Assembly (NCBI RefSeq): GCF_028680575.1
Contig: NZ_JAPCKI010000011.1
Coordinates: 1 to 64,000, forward strand
Origin: Acidovorax benzenivorans
GTDB taxonomy: Bacteria > Pseudomonadota > Gammaproteobacteria > Burkholderiales > Burkholderiaceae_C
Reading direction: 5' to 3'
DNA: 64,000 bases
In this document: positions 15,310 through 25,022 of the stretch, in pieces
How the letters are laid out: every line of letters begins with the position of its first letter
Numbering within the stretch: position 1 is the first letter of the stretch
Program-made: the position numbers and the translations under genes
Notes under the pieces: model-generated
What the model saw: only the letters and a program-made list of their open reading frames with translations
What the model was told of the DNA's origin: nothing
The model's database searches: none

Positions 15310-18300
15310 CTAGGCATTGTCCGCGCGGATCGCCGCCACCGCGGCCTCGATCTCCTGATCCGACAAGAACGGTGCTTGCGCGAAGACCAAGCTCTGCTCG
15401 CCATTGAGCTTGGCGGCCAGGTGCCCACGGCCCAGCAGCAGCTCGGCTCCCGGACGATCCAGCGCGATCTTGGATGTCGCCTCGCTGGAGACCTTCAAGA
15501 TCAACCGGTTGCCCAGGTTCTCGCGAAGCTGCATCGGCATCACGTCCTTGTCGGGGCGCTGCGCCGCGAAGATCAGGTGGATGCCGGCCGCGCGGGCCTT
15601 CACACCCAGCCGCTGCACCGCCGCCCCCACCGCGCCCTTGTAGGCGTCGTCGAGCATCCAGTCCGCGAATTCGTCGTGGATCAGGAAGACCATGGGCAGG
15701 CGCTCTTCGGCCGAGACCTTGGAGTTGTAGGTAGGCAGATCGCGCGCGCGGGCCTTGGCGAACGCGCGGTAGCGGTCCTCCATCTCCTGCACCAGTGCTT
15801 CGAGCACCTCGCCGGCCTTCTCCTTGGTGGTGACGATCTCGTCGCGCATGTGCGGCAAGTCCGCCAACGGGGCGTAGTCGACGCCCATCTTGGGGTCGAT
15901 CAAGATGAGCTGGACCAGGTCTTTGGAGTTCGTCGCGGCGATGTCCAAAATCAAAGCCTGGATCAACACCGACTTGCCGCTGCCAGTCGCTCCGGCCACA
16001 AGCGAATGCGGCTCGTGGGACGAGAGCCCGCCGAACTCCGCGCCGAGGTTCAGATACAGCAGCGCGCCGTTGATCTCTTGCAGGCCAAGGAGGAAGGACG
16101 TGTTGATACCGGCGACGTTGCGGTTGAGCTCGCGGCGCGACCAAAGCTCCCAAAGCGATACCGCTTGGCGCTTGGAGCCAGCGACCGTCACCACGATCTC
16201 GCCCGGCTTCGGCTGGACTGTCACTAGGTTGATCGCGTGCGTGGTTAAAAGCTGCGTGCGCTTGTTCTCGATGTCCTCGACGCGCAGCCGATCGGATCCG
16301 GCCAGCCGCACCAGGCAGCCATTGGGCGTCAGCCGCGTTCCAAGGATCGCAGCCTGCAGCCCATAGCTGTTGAGTGCAGCCTTGAGCTTCTTGGTGACAT
16401 CCTGGGCCCATTCTTCCCTATCGGTATCCGACTGCGCGCCGCCCGCGAACTTGGAAGCGACCAGCTCGGAAAGCGCAGCGCCGAGGTTGGCGGATGGAGC
16501 GAACGCGGGCGTAAAACCCTGGGCCGAAGCGGGCGCTGCGGCATCGGCTTGGGCTGGCCTTTGTGTAGGAGCCGAAGGCCCTTGCGCCGGGCCGCCGACC
16601 GGAGCCGTCGTGACAGCTGCCTCGGGCTCCACGGCCGCTTCGATGGCGGCGTCAACCACGCCATTGGCGAGCTGGCCCATAGCGGCGAGCCAGGGCACCC
16701 GGGGAGCGGGCTTCTTGAATCCGTGCCCATCCCAGGGCTGATGGGCCCCCAACCCAGCGCGGGCTTCGAGCCCGCCTGCTCCCTTGGCATAGGCTTCGGC
16801 GAGCTTGCGAAGGTCTAGGCGGTCGAAGACCTCCTGCCAGGCTTTCACCCCATCGGACTCCTCCAAGAGCTCCTGGTCAGAGGCTGAGGATGAGCCGACA
16901 TCCGAGGTGTGGACGTAGACGTGCGAGTAGCCGCGGAGCGAAATTTCCACTTCGCCCTCGCGAAGCTTCGCGCGGGCTCGCTCCATCAAGCCCGTCATCC
17001 CCGGTGGAATGTCAGCGTCGATAATCAGGTCGGCCAGGCGGGCGAGCCACACGTCGCGATCGAGTCGGCCGGGGTCGCCAAAGAGCGCCTCGCGGAACAT
17101 GCCCAACGTGGCCAGGAGCTGATCCTTGGAGTCGCGCCGCGCTTTGGCGAGGCCATCGGCAGCGACATATTTCGATTCGACGATCGAGATGACCACGCGG
17201 ACGCCCTCCTCCCGCTCCTCGACGTTGAGGGCGAGGATGTCGGCGATGCGGCTCTCGGGCTGCGAGAGCCAGCTCGCGTAGTCGTCGAGAAGGAAGTAGG
17301 CAGTCAAGACCTGGCCCCCGCCTGCGGCGGCCCTGAACTCTTCGGCGAGCAGATGACGGCTGAGCACCAGGCCAATCATTTCACCCGCGGAAACGCCGCG
17401 CTTAGCGGCCCGCAGCACGATGTCGCCGGAGACCGCCATCGCATCGCGCTTGATCTTTTCCGCGGCGGCTTGGATCTCGGCAGCGTCGAGCTGCAAATTC
17501 AACTCATTCAGGCGGCGGCGCACCAGCACGCCCAGCAGTCGCAGCTCGGAGGTCGAGCTCACGATCATGTTGCGGCCGTTGGTGGAGCCGCGGCGGTAGC
17601 GGACGACCGTGATGTCGTTGTGCTGGAGCTGGCGCTTGTCGAGCAGCTCGTCGTAGGTGGCGACCCATTCGGCCAGGTCGTGGGCGTCCTTGATCATCCC
17701 CGCCAAAGCGGGGCTTTGCAGCGAGATGCGCCGGGCTGGCAGATAGCGCTCGCCAGGCAACGCGTCGAGCTGGCGGCATACGGCGGCGACGGCGGACACG
17801 TAGGCCCAGCCGGAGGCCGTCTGCCAGGGGCAGGCCAAAAACGTCGTCGATTTAAGCTCGTTTTCTCCCGAGACGCTGCGGTAAGACCAGCGCGAGGGGG
17901 CGTGCTCAAGGTTCGGCCGGTCGTTGGTCCAAGGCACCGAGAGCCATTCGGATTGGGCAGCGCGCGAGACCACGTCATGCAGGAAGGCCACGTCGAAGGC
18001 CTTGAAGCCCTGGGCGCTCTCACCAGGAGTCGCTGAGATCGGCGTGACCGAGATACGCAGCTTCGAAATGAAGTTGTCGCTGGTCTCGCTGACCACGGGT
18101 AGATCTGGGTCGTCGCCGGCCTTGTTGACCAGCTCGCCGTAGACGCTGCGAAGCTTCGCAGGGTCCGAGTGGCGCACCGACACGCTGCATTGCAGCTTCC
18201 CGTCTTCGTGGATCGAAGAGAGCTCGCGCACCGTCGCCAGCGGCAGCTCTGCCGCGTCGGCGTTATAGAGCACCACGCTGAGGTTGGAGGCCTCATGAGG

Positions 18301-20721
18301 CTGCAATCCAACATAGCGCTCCAAAAGCTCGCGCGCCTGCTTGGCGGCGGCGGCCGGGTCCACGTCGGTCATAGCGTCCTCCGCGCTGCGCGTGGGCGAC
18401 TCCAAGAGACTGTAGCCGTTTACCGTGCTGCTCTCCGAGACCAGCGTCGGCGCGCCGGTTCGGTTGAGCACGGCGATCTCCGGATAAAACGGGTGGGCGA
18501 TCTCGTCGGAGAGCTCGCGCATGAAGATCTCTCGGTCGCCGTAAAGGATGCTTCCGCTCGACAGCAGATGGGTGGCGAAGCCCGCCACGCGGCGGGACTT
18601 CACGGCCAACGCCTTCATGCGCTCGGGGTGCCACGGCGGAATGATCAACGCAGGGTTGTCGCCGACCACACGGACCGTGCCGACCGACAGGATCTCCGAG
18701 GCCAGGCGCGAGCGGCAAACGTCGCCGCGAGCCTGCGACATGAGGGTCGACATCAACGCGCCGAAGGACTCGGCCTGGCGCATGACGGCCTCTCCGTGTA
18801 GCCCGATCGAGACGAAGTCCTCCATCGCCTTGATGTAGTCCTCCTCGAACTTGTCCCAGGACGCCTTGACCTCGTCGCGCTGCGACGGGGTCAGGTAGCC
18901 GCCCTCCGCCAGATCCTTGATCCGGGACTTTATGTCGGCCCGCAGACTGCGCAGCTTGTTGGCGGCGGGCACGAGCGAGCCGGCGTCTGTGGAGTAGGTG
19001 GCCTCCAAGGTGCCGGTGTCGAGCAGCGAAACATTCTGCACCCCGCCCTTCTTGCTCACAAGGCGGCGCGGGACTTCAGTGCAGCCGACCGCGCCTTTCT
19101 CCAACAGGCGGCGCATGTCAGCGACCATCGACAAGCCGATGGATGTTGGCTTGTAGCTCCACAGAAGCTGGGTCTTGGCGAGCACCGTCTCCTTGTCCTT
19201 GGAGATCTGGACCAGGGCAACGTCGAACTTGATCTGCAAGGCCACGCGCGAGAGCGACGAATTCGGGCGGACCTTGTTCTTCTTGTCGTTGCGAAGCTCT
19301 TTCTCCTTGGCGAAGAAGGCCTCGTAGTCGAAAAGCGGGTCGGGAAGGCTCGCGTTGTTGATGCGTTCCACCTTCCATTCAGCCTTGGAGCCCATGAGCT
19401 CCTTCAATCCGCGATACATCGCCGAAAAATAGCTGCCGGCGTCGTAGTTGAAGCGCTCGCGCCACTCCTTGCGGCCCTTGGCCACGATGAAGCGCAGGAT
19501 CCGATCGTCCTCGGCGTCGCGCAGGCCCGCATGCAGGCTGTTGACAACGCGGGCAAAGCCATCGAAGAAGTCATTGCACTCGATGGGCTTGCCATAGAGG
19601 GCCTTCTCCCAACGGGCGCAGAGCTTGGCGTCTTGCTCGAGCAGCCGGCGGTGCTTGACGAAGAATTCCTCGTCGTCCTCGGTGAAGTCGGAGCGGCGCT
19701 CGCGCGACTTCAAGTCCTCCAAGAGCTTGCGTCCCTCGGGGTCGAGCGAGTTCTCTTGGTCGCAGTCGTGGTCGAAAAAGCGAACGGTCGCATCAGCCAA
19801 ACCGAGCTGCTTCTCCTTGGGCTTGTCAAAGGCCAGATAGACGCCATCGGCCTCCCATTCGAACTGGGCCAAGGCGGACGCCGCCTCTAGGTCCCCGGCA
19901 GGGGCCGCGGCGAAGGCGTCGAGCGCCAGGCGCGCGGCTTCGGCGATCTCAGCGGCGTTGGCGGCGATGCGCTCATTGAGCTCCTCAGGATCCAGCGGCT
20001 GGCCGTTCTGGCGGAGTTTTTTGAGCAGCGGAGCGCGCTGGGTGTAGAGCTTGGCGAAGGCCTTCTGCCAAGGCTTCCGAAGCGCCCCGAAGCTCTTGGT
20101 ATTGGAGAAGAGAGCGCTGTCGCGGGGCAGGCCTGCGCGCGGCAAGGCGAAGCCAACGGCGTCGCGGATGGCTAGGCCCCTGGTGGACATGGCCTCTACT
20201 ATTTCGGAGCAGAACTCGCCGAGCTGGACGAGGGAGAGCTCGGAAGAAACCAGCAATCCGCCCACAGCCGCATGGAACACCAGGCGGTCGTCCGGCACGG
20301 GCGAGAGCCCGCCGGCATGCAACGCGGCCTCGACCCATGGCTCGGGGTCGGCGCGCATCTCCTTGGCGCCGATGGCCATGACGTGGCCGAGCGTGTCGGC
20401 TAGGTTGTGCTCGTTGCCGTTGGCCGTGAGGATTGCCGCCTTGGCGGTCGCCGCGTTGTTGCGGACGTAGCCGGCGTTGTGGGAGATCAGGATCTCGGGT
20501 GGAAGGCCCTGGCCGTCGACCAGGGCCTCCGGGATCATGAGATCCACTCGGCGGAGCAGGTCGGGATTGGCGAGGATCGCCCGCGCCACCGCCGCGATCT
20601 GGTTCGAAGAGAGCTTGTCGAGCCTGAATAGCGCGGCGGAATCCCCCGGCTGCCCCGAGGTGGAAATGCGCTTGGCGAGGATGTCCGCGCCAACGCGCCC
20701 GATGATGCGGTCGGTCAACAT
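15310..20721 (-). CDS. sspH: SspH/DptH-like FtsK-HerA family ATPase
   Basis: This 1803-residue protein carries near its C-terminus an FtsK/HerA-type ATPase domain, with Walker A GATGSGKS at about residue 1575 and Walker B IHDEF at about 1680. The first 1300 residues are unassigned, with a proline/alanine-rich linker (about 1320-1390) before the motor. Size, architecture and position match the largest restriction subunit of phosphorothioate systems (DptH of Dnd, SspH of Ssp). SspFGH is reported to damage DNA lacking phosphorothioate and to block phage replication. The start overlaps the sspG stop by seven bases. Which of the three proteins cuts DNA cannot be read from the sequence, as no nuclease motif stands out. 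Confidence 0.75.
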   Translation of the reverse strand: MLTDRIIGRVGADILAKRISTSGQPGDSAALFRLDKLSSNQIAAVARAILANPDLLRRVDLMIPEALVDGQGLPPEILISHNAGYVRNNAATAKAAILTANGNEHNLADTLGHVMAIGAKEMRADPEPWVEAALHAGGLSPVPDDRLVFHAAVGGLLVSSELSLVQLGEFCSEIVEAMSTRGLAIRDAVGFALPRAGLPRDSALFSNTKSFGALRKPWQKAFAKLYTQRAPLLKKLRQNGQPLDPEELNERIAANAAEIAEAARLALDAFAAAPAGDLEAASALAQFEWEADGVYLAFDKPKEKQLGLADATVRFFDHDCDQENSLDPEGRKLLEDLKSRERRSDFTEDDEEFFVKHRRLLEQDAKLCARWEKALYGKPIECNDFFDGFARVVNSLHAGLRDAEDDRILRFIVAKGRKEWRERFNYDAGSYFSAMYRGLKELMGSKAEWKVERINNASLPDPLFDYEAFFAKEKELRNDKKNKVRPNSSLSRVALQIKFDVALVQISKDKETVLAKTQLLWSYKPTSIGLSMVADMRRLLEKGAVGCTEVPRRLVSKKGGVQNVSLLDTGTLEATYSTDAGSLVPAANKLRSLRADIKSRIKDLAEGGYLTPSQRDEVKASWDKFEEDYIKAMEDFVSIGLHGEAVMRQAESFGALMSTLMSQARGDVCRSRLASEILSVGTVRVVGDNPALIIPPWHPERMKALAVKSRRVAGFATHLLSSGSILYGDREIFMRELSDEIAHPFYPEIAVLNRTGAPTLVSESSTVNGYSLLESPTRSAEDAMTDVDPAAAAKQARELLERYVGLQPHEASNLSVVLYNADAAELPLATVRELSSIHEDGKLQCSVSVRHSDPAKLRSVYGELVNKAGDDPDLPVVSETSDNFISKLRISVTPISATPGESAQGFKAFDVAFLHDVVSRAAQSEWLSVPWTNDRPNLEHAPSRWSYRSVSGENELKSTTFLACPWQTASGWAYVSAVAAVCRQLDALPGERYLPARRISLQSPALAGMIKDAHDLAEWVATYDELLDKRQLQHNDITVVRYRRGSTNGRNMIVSSTSELRLLGVLVRRRLNELNLQLDAAEIQAAAEKIKRDAMAVSGDIVLRAAKRGVSAGEMIGLVLSRHLLAEEFRAAAGGGQVLTAYFLLDDYASWLSQPESRIADILALNVEEREEGVRVVISIVESKYVAADGLAKARRDSKDQLLATLGMFREALFGDPGRLDRDVWLARLADLIIDADIPPGMTGLMERARAKLREGEVEISLRGYSHVYVHTSDVGSSSASDQELLEESDGVKAWQEVFDRLDLRKLAEAYAKGAGGLEARAGLGAHQPWDGHGFKKPAPRVPWLAAMGQLANGVVDAAIEAAVEPEAAVTTAPVGGPAQGPSAPTQRPAQADAAAPASAQGFTPAFAPSANLGAALSELVASKFAGGAQSDTDREEWAQDVTKKLKAALNSYGLQAAILGTRLTPNGCLVRLAGSDRLRVEDIENKRTQLLTTHAINLVTVQPKPGEIVVTVAGSKRQAVSLWELWSRRELNRNVAGINTSFLLGLQEINGALLYLNLGAEFGGLSSHEPHSLVAGATGSGKSVLIQALILDIAATNSKDLVQLILIDPKMGVDYAPLADLPHMRDEIVTTKEKAGEVLEALVQEMEDRYRAFAKARARDLPTYNSKVSAEERLPMVFLIHDEFADWMLDDAYKGAVGAAVQRLGVKARAAGIHLIFAAQRPDKDVMPMQLRENLGNRLILKVSSEATSKIALDRPGAELLLGRGHLAAKLNGEQSLVFAQAPFLSDQEIEAAVAAIRADNA

Positions 20722-22274
20722 GCGACCTCTCCCCTGAACGCAAACGGGTTTTCAACAAACGAGCAGGAGTCGGAGAGCCTGCGGACCAGGCCCAACCCAA
20801 CGAGCCTGGTTTCGAGGTTGTCCCGGTTCTCGCTCAGTTCACCTTGGTCAACAAGCTTAGCGTCGATCAGGCGCGCACCCTCGGCGTCGCCCAGCACCAA
20901 ACCGTAGCGCTTCCTGGCCTCAGCCAAAAACTCATCGAACTGCATCCGGTCGTCGACGATAGCTACCACAATGGACTTCAGGAGCCGGTCATTGGGGGCG
21001 TAACGGGTGCGCCGCGAGAGGCGGCGGGAGCTCAGGCCGATCGCCCGCGACCAGGACGCATGGATCTTGCCTACGTGCTGAGCATGTCGCGCGAGCGCCA
21101 ACTCGGCGAGCTTTCCTACTAACGCTTCGGGGCTCTCGCCCGAGTAGTCTTCGTCGTCACCTCCGTCTGGAGAGGGCCACTGGAAGCGCTCACGCATGAG
21201 CCTCACACGCTCTACCTCGGGAAACTCGCCAGAGGCGGCCTTGGCCCAGCCGGCGTCCATACGAATCGATTCAACATAGGCCCTAACCGCTTTCGCTGGC
21301 AGACCTTGGTTGAGCTGGTAGCTATCGCCGGAGAGTGCGCGGACTTTCGTGCGCTCCTTGGAGACGATTTCGCAGACGATCTCCACCGGATCGTCGTCGC
21401 CAGCCACGCGCTTGGCCCGCTCAAGAAAGTAGAGCAGCATGTTTAGGCCGGTGATGGCGATCAGATGTTCCAACGCGTCGTAAATCGGCATGTCCTTGGC
21501 CAGGACCGAAAGCCAGTCTTCGCAGATTCGGTCAAAGCGCGGGTTGGTGGCCTCAGGCAGATAGCCCGACTGCCGGGAATCGTCGGATCGCTGCGGCGTG
21601 CCTTGCATCGCACGGGCGAGTCGATTCATCGGCGCCTCGGGGTCGAAGAGTCGTGTGGCCAGCAGGTCGCCGAGTTCAGCGCCTCGTTTGGCCCGGGTAA
21701 GCATCATGTAGAGGAGCTCGCCGGTGCGGGCAAAGAAGCGCCGGTCGTTGCTCATCTTCCCCTTGGAATCGATCTCCAAGTCCTCGTAGAGGGCGTCGGG
21801 TCCGAAGGGGAAGACGAACTTGGAGCTCCAGCGCTTGTTGCTGCGCGACTCGAAGGATGACGATCTCAACAGCTCAACAGCCTTCGCGAAGTCATCGAAG
21901 GTTGCGAATGAATGGCGCAGGTAAGCCATGTCATCCACGCCGTCGCCATTTCCGGTCGAACCTTGAGAGAAGCGCTCTAACCACTGCCGCCACTTCTCCT
22001 CGTCGGGTTGGGCGCTCTCCGAGATGGACTCGACGTAGGGATTGTTGAACAACAAACCACGAAGGCGGATCTGGCGCTGCGGCTGGAACTTGAAAGCGCC
22101 GCCAAGGCCCTCATGCGGGCGCAGCGGTTTGTCAATATTCGAACCCAGCGCACCGAGGAACTCAAGCACCGTCAAATGCGGGAGCTGCTCGTCATAGAGC
22201 CGGTGCCCCCATATGTTCTCGTCTACAGTGAAGTCGACGCTCTTGATTTCGGGACGTTTAAAAATTTCGCTCAT
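20715..22274 (-). CDS. sspG: SspG/DptG-like restriction subunit
   Basis: This 519-residue protein has no motif I can name. It is predicted to be cytoplasmic, charged and largely helical. It is assigned as the middle subunit of SspFGH from its position, its length and its tight coupling: it overlaps sspF by four bases (ATGA) and sspH by seven. The equivalent gene in Dnd restriction modules, dptG, has the same place between the small and the large ATPase. The role is presumably to bridge or regulate the two ATPases. Confidence 0.62.
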   Translation of the reverse strand: MSEIFKRPEIKSVDFTVDENIWGHRLYDEQLPHLTVLEFLGALGSNIDKPLRPHEGLGGAFKFQPQRQIRLRGLLFNNPYVESISESAQPDEEKWRQWLERFSQGSTGNGDGVDDMAYLRHSFATFDDFAKAVELLRSSSFESRSNKRWSSKFVFPFGPDALYEDLEIDSKGKMSNDRRFFARTGELLYMMLTRAKRGAELGDLLATRLFDPEAPMNRLARAMQGTPQRSDDSRQSGYLPEATNPRFDRICEDWLSVLAKDMPIYDALEHLIAITGLNMLLYFLERAKRVAGDDDPVEIVCEIVSKERTKVRALSGDSYQLNQGLPAKAVRAYVESIRMDAGWAKAASGEFPEVERVRLMRERFQWPSPDGGDDEDYSGESPEALVGKLAELALARHAQHVGKIHASWSRAIGLSSRRLSRRTRYAPNDRLLKSIVVAIVDDRMQFDEFLAEARKRYGLVLGDAEGARLIDAKLVDQGELSENRDNLETRLVGLGLVRRLSDSCSFVENPFAFRGEVAC

Positions 22275-24175
22275 GCCGGGGCCCTCACGGTCACGGGGCG
22301 AGCGAAGCCGCGGCCTCCCGGCTCAATGTCGATGAAATTGAGCGTCAGTGCTGAGGCTTCTCCGCCGAGCTCATCGTCATCGCCGGCAAAGCCGGCCTTG
22401 CGCACAATCTCTGCTTTGCGCAGCAGTTTCGCCTTGAAGGCCAAGAGGTCTTCAAGGCACTCGTTGGAAAAGCTCGCCGGCAACGCGCCTTCTGCGACGC
22501 GTGAAAGGAACTCATACCGGATGGGCGTCAGATCGAACGAAACCGAGTTGCCGGGGCCGGGCGAGAGCGATACATCGAGCTGCGGGCGACCTGTCACCTC
22601 CTCGAGCTTGATGGCCATGCCTACGCCGCCCTGCCTGCGTGAAGGCGTCTCGTGGTCGCAGAGCACACTCACTCGGCTTTGCGTGAAACCTCCAGAGCTC
22701 GCAATAAAGATGCGGTCGACGTTCTCCAAGAGCAGGCCTGTCATGACCCTGTTTAGGCCGCGAACGATGCGCCCGCGCGTTGCGTCACTCACGGGCTTCT
22801 TGGATTTGAGTGATTCGATGATGTCCAAGTAGTCGCCTGCAAAGCGGAAGGCCGTCATCGACCAGCGGGGATACCCTGGCTCGGCCTCGGGCAGCGAGAA
22901 GTAGAGCCGGCGACGTTGATCCTCCAACATCTCCAAGAACTCGGTGGCACCGTCTTCCAGGCGCACGCTTTCATTGCCTTCAAGATAAGCGTCCTGGGCT
23001 GCGCGGAAATCCGCCGTCGCGCCGTAGATGGGGTCGACCGCCACCAAACGCTTGAAATCGGCCTGCAACCGCGAATCGTCTTTGCCATACACCAACAGAC
23101 CATCGGCCGCATTTGTCGTCTCTTCGCCTACGCCGAAGCTCGCCATAGCCTTGAAGACCGGGCGGTCGGAGGCCCTGCGCTTTGGCAGATTAGCTCCAAA
23201 AGCGTTGGCATAGATACTGGCCTTGCTGATATGCCCGCCCTCCTGGATCTTGGGAACGTCCGCGCAGGTCATAAGGTTTTCCTTCGCCGCCTTCGCATCA
23301 GAGTGGCCGAGGACCATGTTTGAGCACAGGGCTAGCAGGTCGCGCACCGGAAGATGAAGCCCATTGAGGCGTGCAATTTCGACCAAATCGCCTAAACGGT
23401 GTGCGAGCTGCCCGCCATCGGTTTCGCCGAGAAGTCTGCGGCGATTCTCGTCAATAGGGCAGACTTTGCCGCCCGTGCTGAAAGCGCATCGTCGGCAGTT
23501 GTCCCACTCAGAATGCCCGGCCACGGCGCGCGCCACTTCCTCGAGCGTCTTACGGCTGGTCGTTCGACTAAGATCAAATACAGCTAAGCGCTCTGGCGCT
23601 GGACCTGCCTGAAGGAATCGCTCTTGTAACGGCTTGCGAAGCGGGTGAGTACGGTTCTGCCGCTTGCCGAGATCGCGCAAGCGATCGAGAAGCTGGCCAT
23701 GGTTAGCGGCCAATATCACAACTTCTGAATCATCGCCACCGAGCACCGACCTTTCAAGTCGCTGAAGCGGCAAGTCGCTCTCCTCACCATTGAACTCGGA
23801 AAGGTCTTTGACAAAAACCGCCAATCGACCATCGATCAATCGCAGTTCCTTCACGTTCCCCTTGTCCGCCCACTCTTTGGGGTCACCTCCGATGCGCGTC
23901 CACAAAGCTCGACAGTGGTAGGTCTTGCCATCACCAGCAGTGCCGGCGATCAGCATCGAGCCCGGAACCTTCGACTCGATATGACTAACCATCGTGTCCA
24001 ACAACGGGGTCGACAGGCGAATAGGCGCCACTTTTGCTCGCCCTAGCGCGTTAGCCACATACTCATCGAACATCGTAAGGTTGTTCGGCGTCGGACCATA
24101 GCTCCGCAGAAACTTGACCCAAGCACTTGCTGGCGGCATCCCAAGCGCACCATCGCCTTGTTGCGGCGTGTTCAT
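22271..24175 (-). CDS. sspF: SspF/DptF-like ATPase restriction subunit
   Basis: This 634-residue protein has a Walker A motif GTAGDGKT at residues 78-85 and a cysteine cluster at C227, C230 and C239 (NCRRCAFSTGGKVC) that could bind zinc. ILAANHG near 155-160 lies where AAA+ proteins have sensor 1. It matches the DptF-type ATPase that opens Dnd restriction operons. It is the first gene of the leftward operon, with a GGAGGAG site nine bases before the ATG. The 200 bases upstream, before the methyltransferase stop, hold no clear promoter, so read-through from the genes behind is possible. Confidence 0.72.
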   Translation of the reverse strand: MNTPQQGDGALGMPPASAWVKFLRSYGPTPNNLTMFDEYVANALGRAKVAPIRLSTPLLDTMVSHIESKVPGSMLIAGTAGDGKTYHCRALWTRIGGDPKEWADKGNVKELRLIDGRLAVFVKDLSEFNGEESDLPLQRLERSVLGGDDSEVVILAANHGQLLDRLRDLGKRQNRTHPLRKPLQERFLQAGPAPERLAVFDLSRTTSRKTLEEVARAVAGHSEWDNCRRCAFSTGGKVCPIDENRRRLLGETDGGQLAHRLGDLVEIARLNGLHLPVRDLLALCSNMVLGHSDAKAAKENLMTCADVPKIQEGGHISKASIYANAFGANLPKRRASDRPVFKAMASFGVGEETTNAADGLLVYGKDDSRLQADFKRLVAVDPIYGATADFRAAQDAYLEGNESVRLEDGATEFLEMLEDQRRRLYFSLPEAEPGYPRWSMTAFRFAGDYLDIIESLKSKKPVSDATRGRIVRGLNRVMTGLLLENVDRIFIASSGGFTQSRVSVLCDHETPSRRQGGVGMAIKLEEVTGRPQLDVSLSPGPGNSVSFDLTPIRYEFLSRVAEGALPASFSNECLEDLLAFKAKLLRKAEIVRKAGFAGDDDELGGEASALTLNFIDIEPGGRGFARPVTVRAPA

Positions 24176-24377
24176 TCCATTGCTCCTCCGTCGAACGGTA
24201 TAGTCCGTGCTGACCTCGCAATATGCAGTAAGCCACTAGCCTGGGACCAAGCCGCCCAGGTGCTACAGAGCGTAACACCAACGACGGTCTTCGCCTCGGC
24301 TAAGCTGGGTTGAAACCCGGTGAGTGAAAAAGCTCAAATGGCTTCGAATTGCATGGGTGGGACGTAGCACCCCGCGA

Positions 24378-25004
24378 TCACTCGCTTCGTACACTTGGTT
24401 GTGCTCTGGCTAGGACGTTGATCCACTGCGGGCCTTTACGATCGCGAAGAACATCCTGGGACGTCCAACTCCGCACTGTTGTGAAGCCACCCGCCGCCAC
24501 TGCCTCTAAAAATTCGCTGGAGGTGTACAAAGCAAAAAATCTACCGTCACGGTCGATCTGCTCTCCACTACCTTCCTGTACAGAGGCAAACAGCACACCG
24601 AGCGGCACTAACGCCTTGTGCAGACGAGCAAGCGAACCAATGAGAGTCTGCTTGGGCAAGTGAAGTAGTGAAGCACACGCCCAGATGCCTTCATACGCCT
24701 CTGTCTCGTCAAGTTCTTCGATCCGTTTTACGTCGCAAGGAGCCGAAGAGTATTCATGTGCTAATCGTGCGAGCGATGGCGACGCATCAATTCCGCGGCA
24801 GCGATATCCGCGCAGCACGAACTCGCGAAGATCTCTCCCCGATCCTGCACCGGCGTCGAGAATCCGGCTTCCCGGAGGCAACAGGTCCAAAAAAGAGTCG
24901 TACAGAGGTGACATGTCCACCCCCACTGTGCGCTGAAAATACTCAGACGCATGCCTCTCGTAGTAGCGATCTGTTCCGTGGCGATTCTGCAAGCTCATAC
25001 CCAT
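24378..25004 (-). CDS. Class I SAM-dependent methyltransferase
   Basis: This 208-residue protein shows the class I methyltransferase fold: motif I LDAGAGSGRD (about residues 49-58), the acidic residue GIDAS after strand 2, and motif IV-like GIWACASLLH. The sequence resembles the UbiE/TehB-type small-molecule methyltransferases rather than DNA methyltransferases, as no NPPY or DPPY motif is seen. It lies 18 bases downstream of the membrane coiled-coil gene and about 200 bases upstream of sspF on the same strand. The substrate is unknown. Small methyltransferases of this type do turn up in defence islands, but a link to phosphorothioation here is only positional. Confidence 0.78.
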   Translation of the reverse strand: MGMSLQNRHGTDRYYERHASEYFQRTVGVDMSPLYDSFLDLLPPGSRILDAGAGSGRDLREFVLRGYRCRGIDASPSLARLAHEYSSAPCDVKRIEELDETEAYEGIWACASLLHLPKQTLIGSLARLHKALVPLGVLFASVQEGSGEQIDRDGRFFALYTSSEFLEAVAAGGFTTVRSWTSQDVLRDRKGPQWINVLARAQPSVRSE

Positions 25005-25022
25005 TTTGCTGAGCCACCAATA

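Noticed and set aside
16909-18036. Plus-strand 375-codon open frame inside sspH
   Set aside because: Shadow of the sspH coding strand with no recognisable domain and no ribosome binding site.
6742-24175. BREX, DISARM or Dnd type assignment
   Set aside because: No PglX, PglZ or BrxC-like proteins, no DISARM helicase or methyltransferase set, and no DndD or DndE; the DUF4007 protein and partners fit Ssp better.
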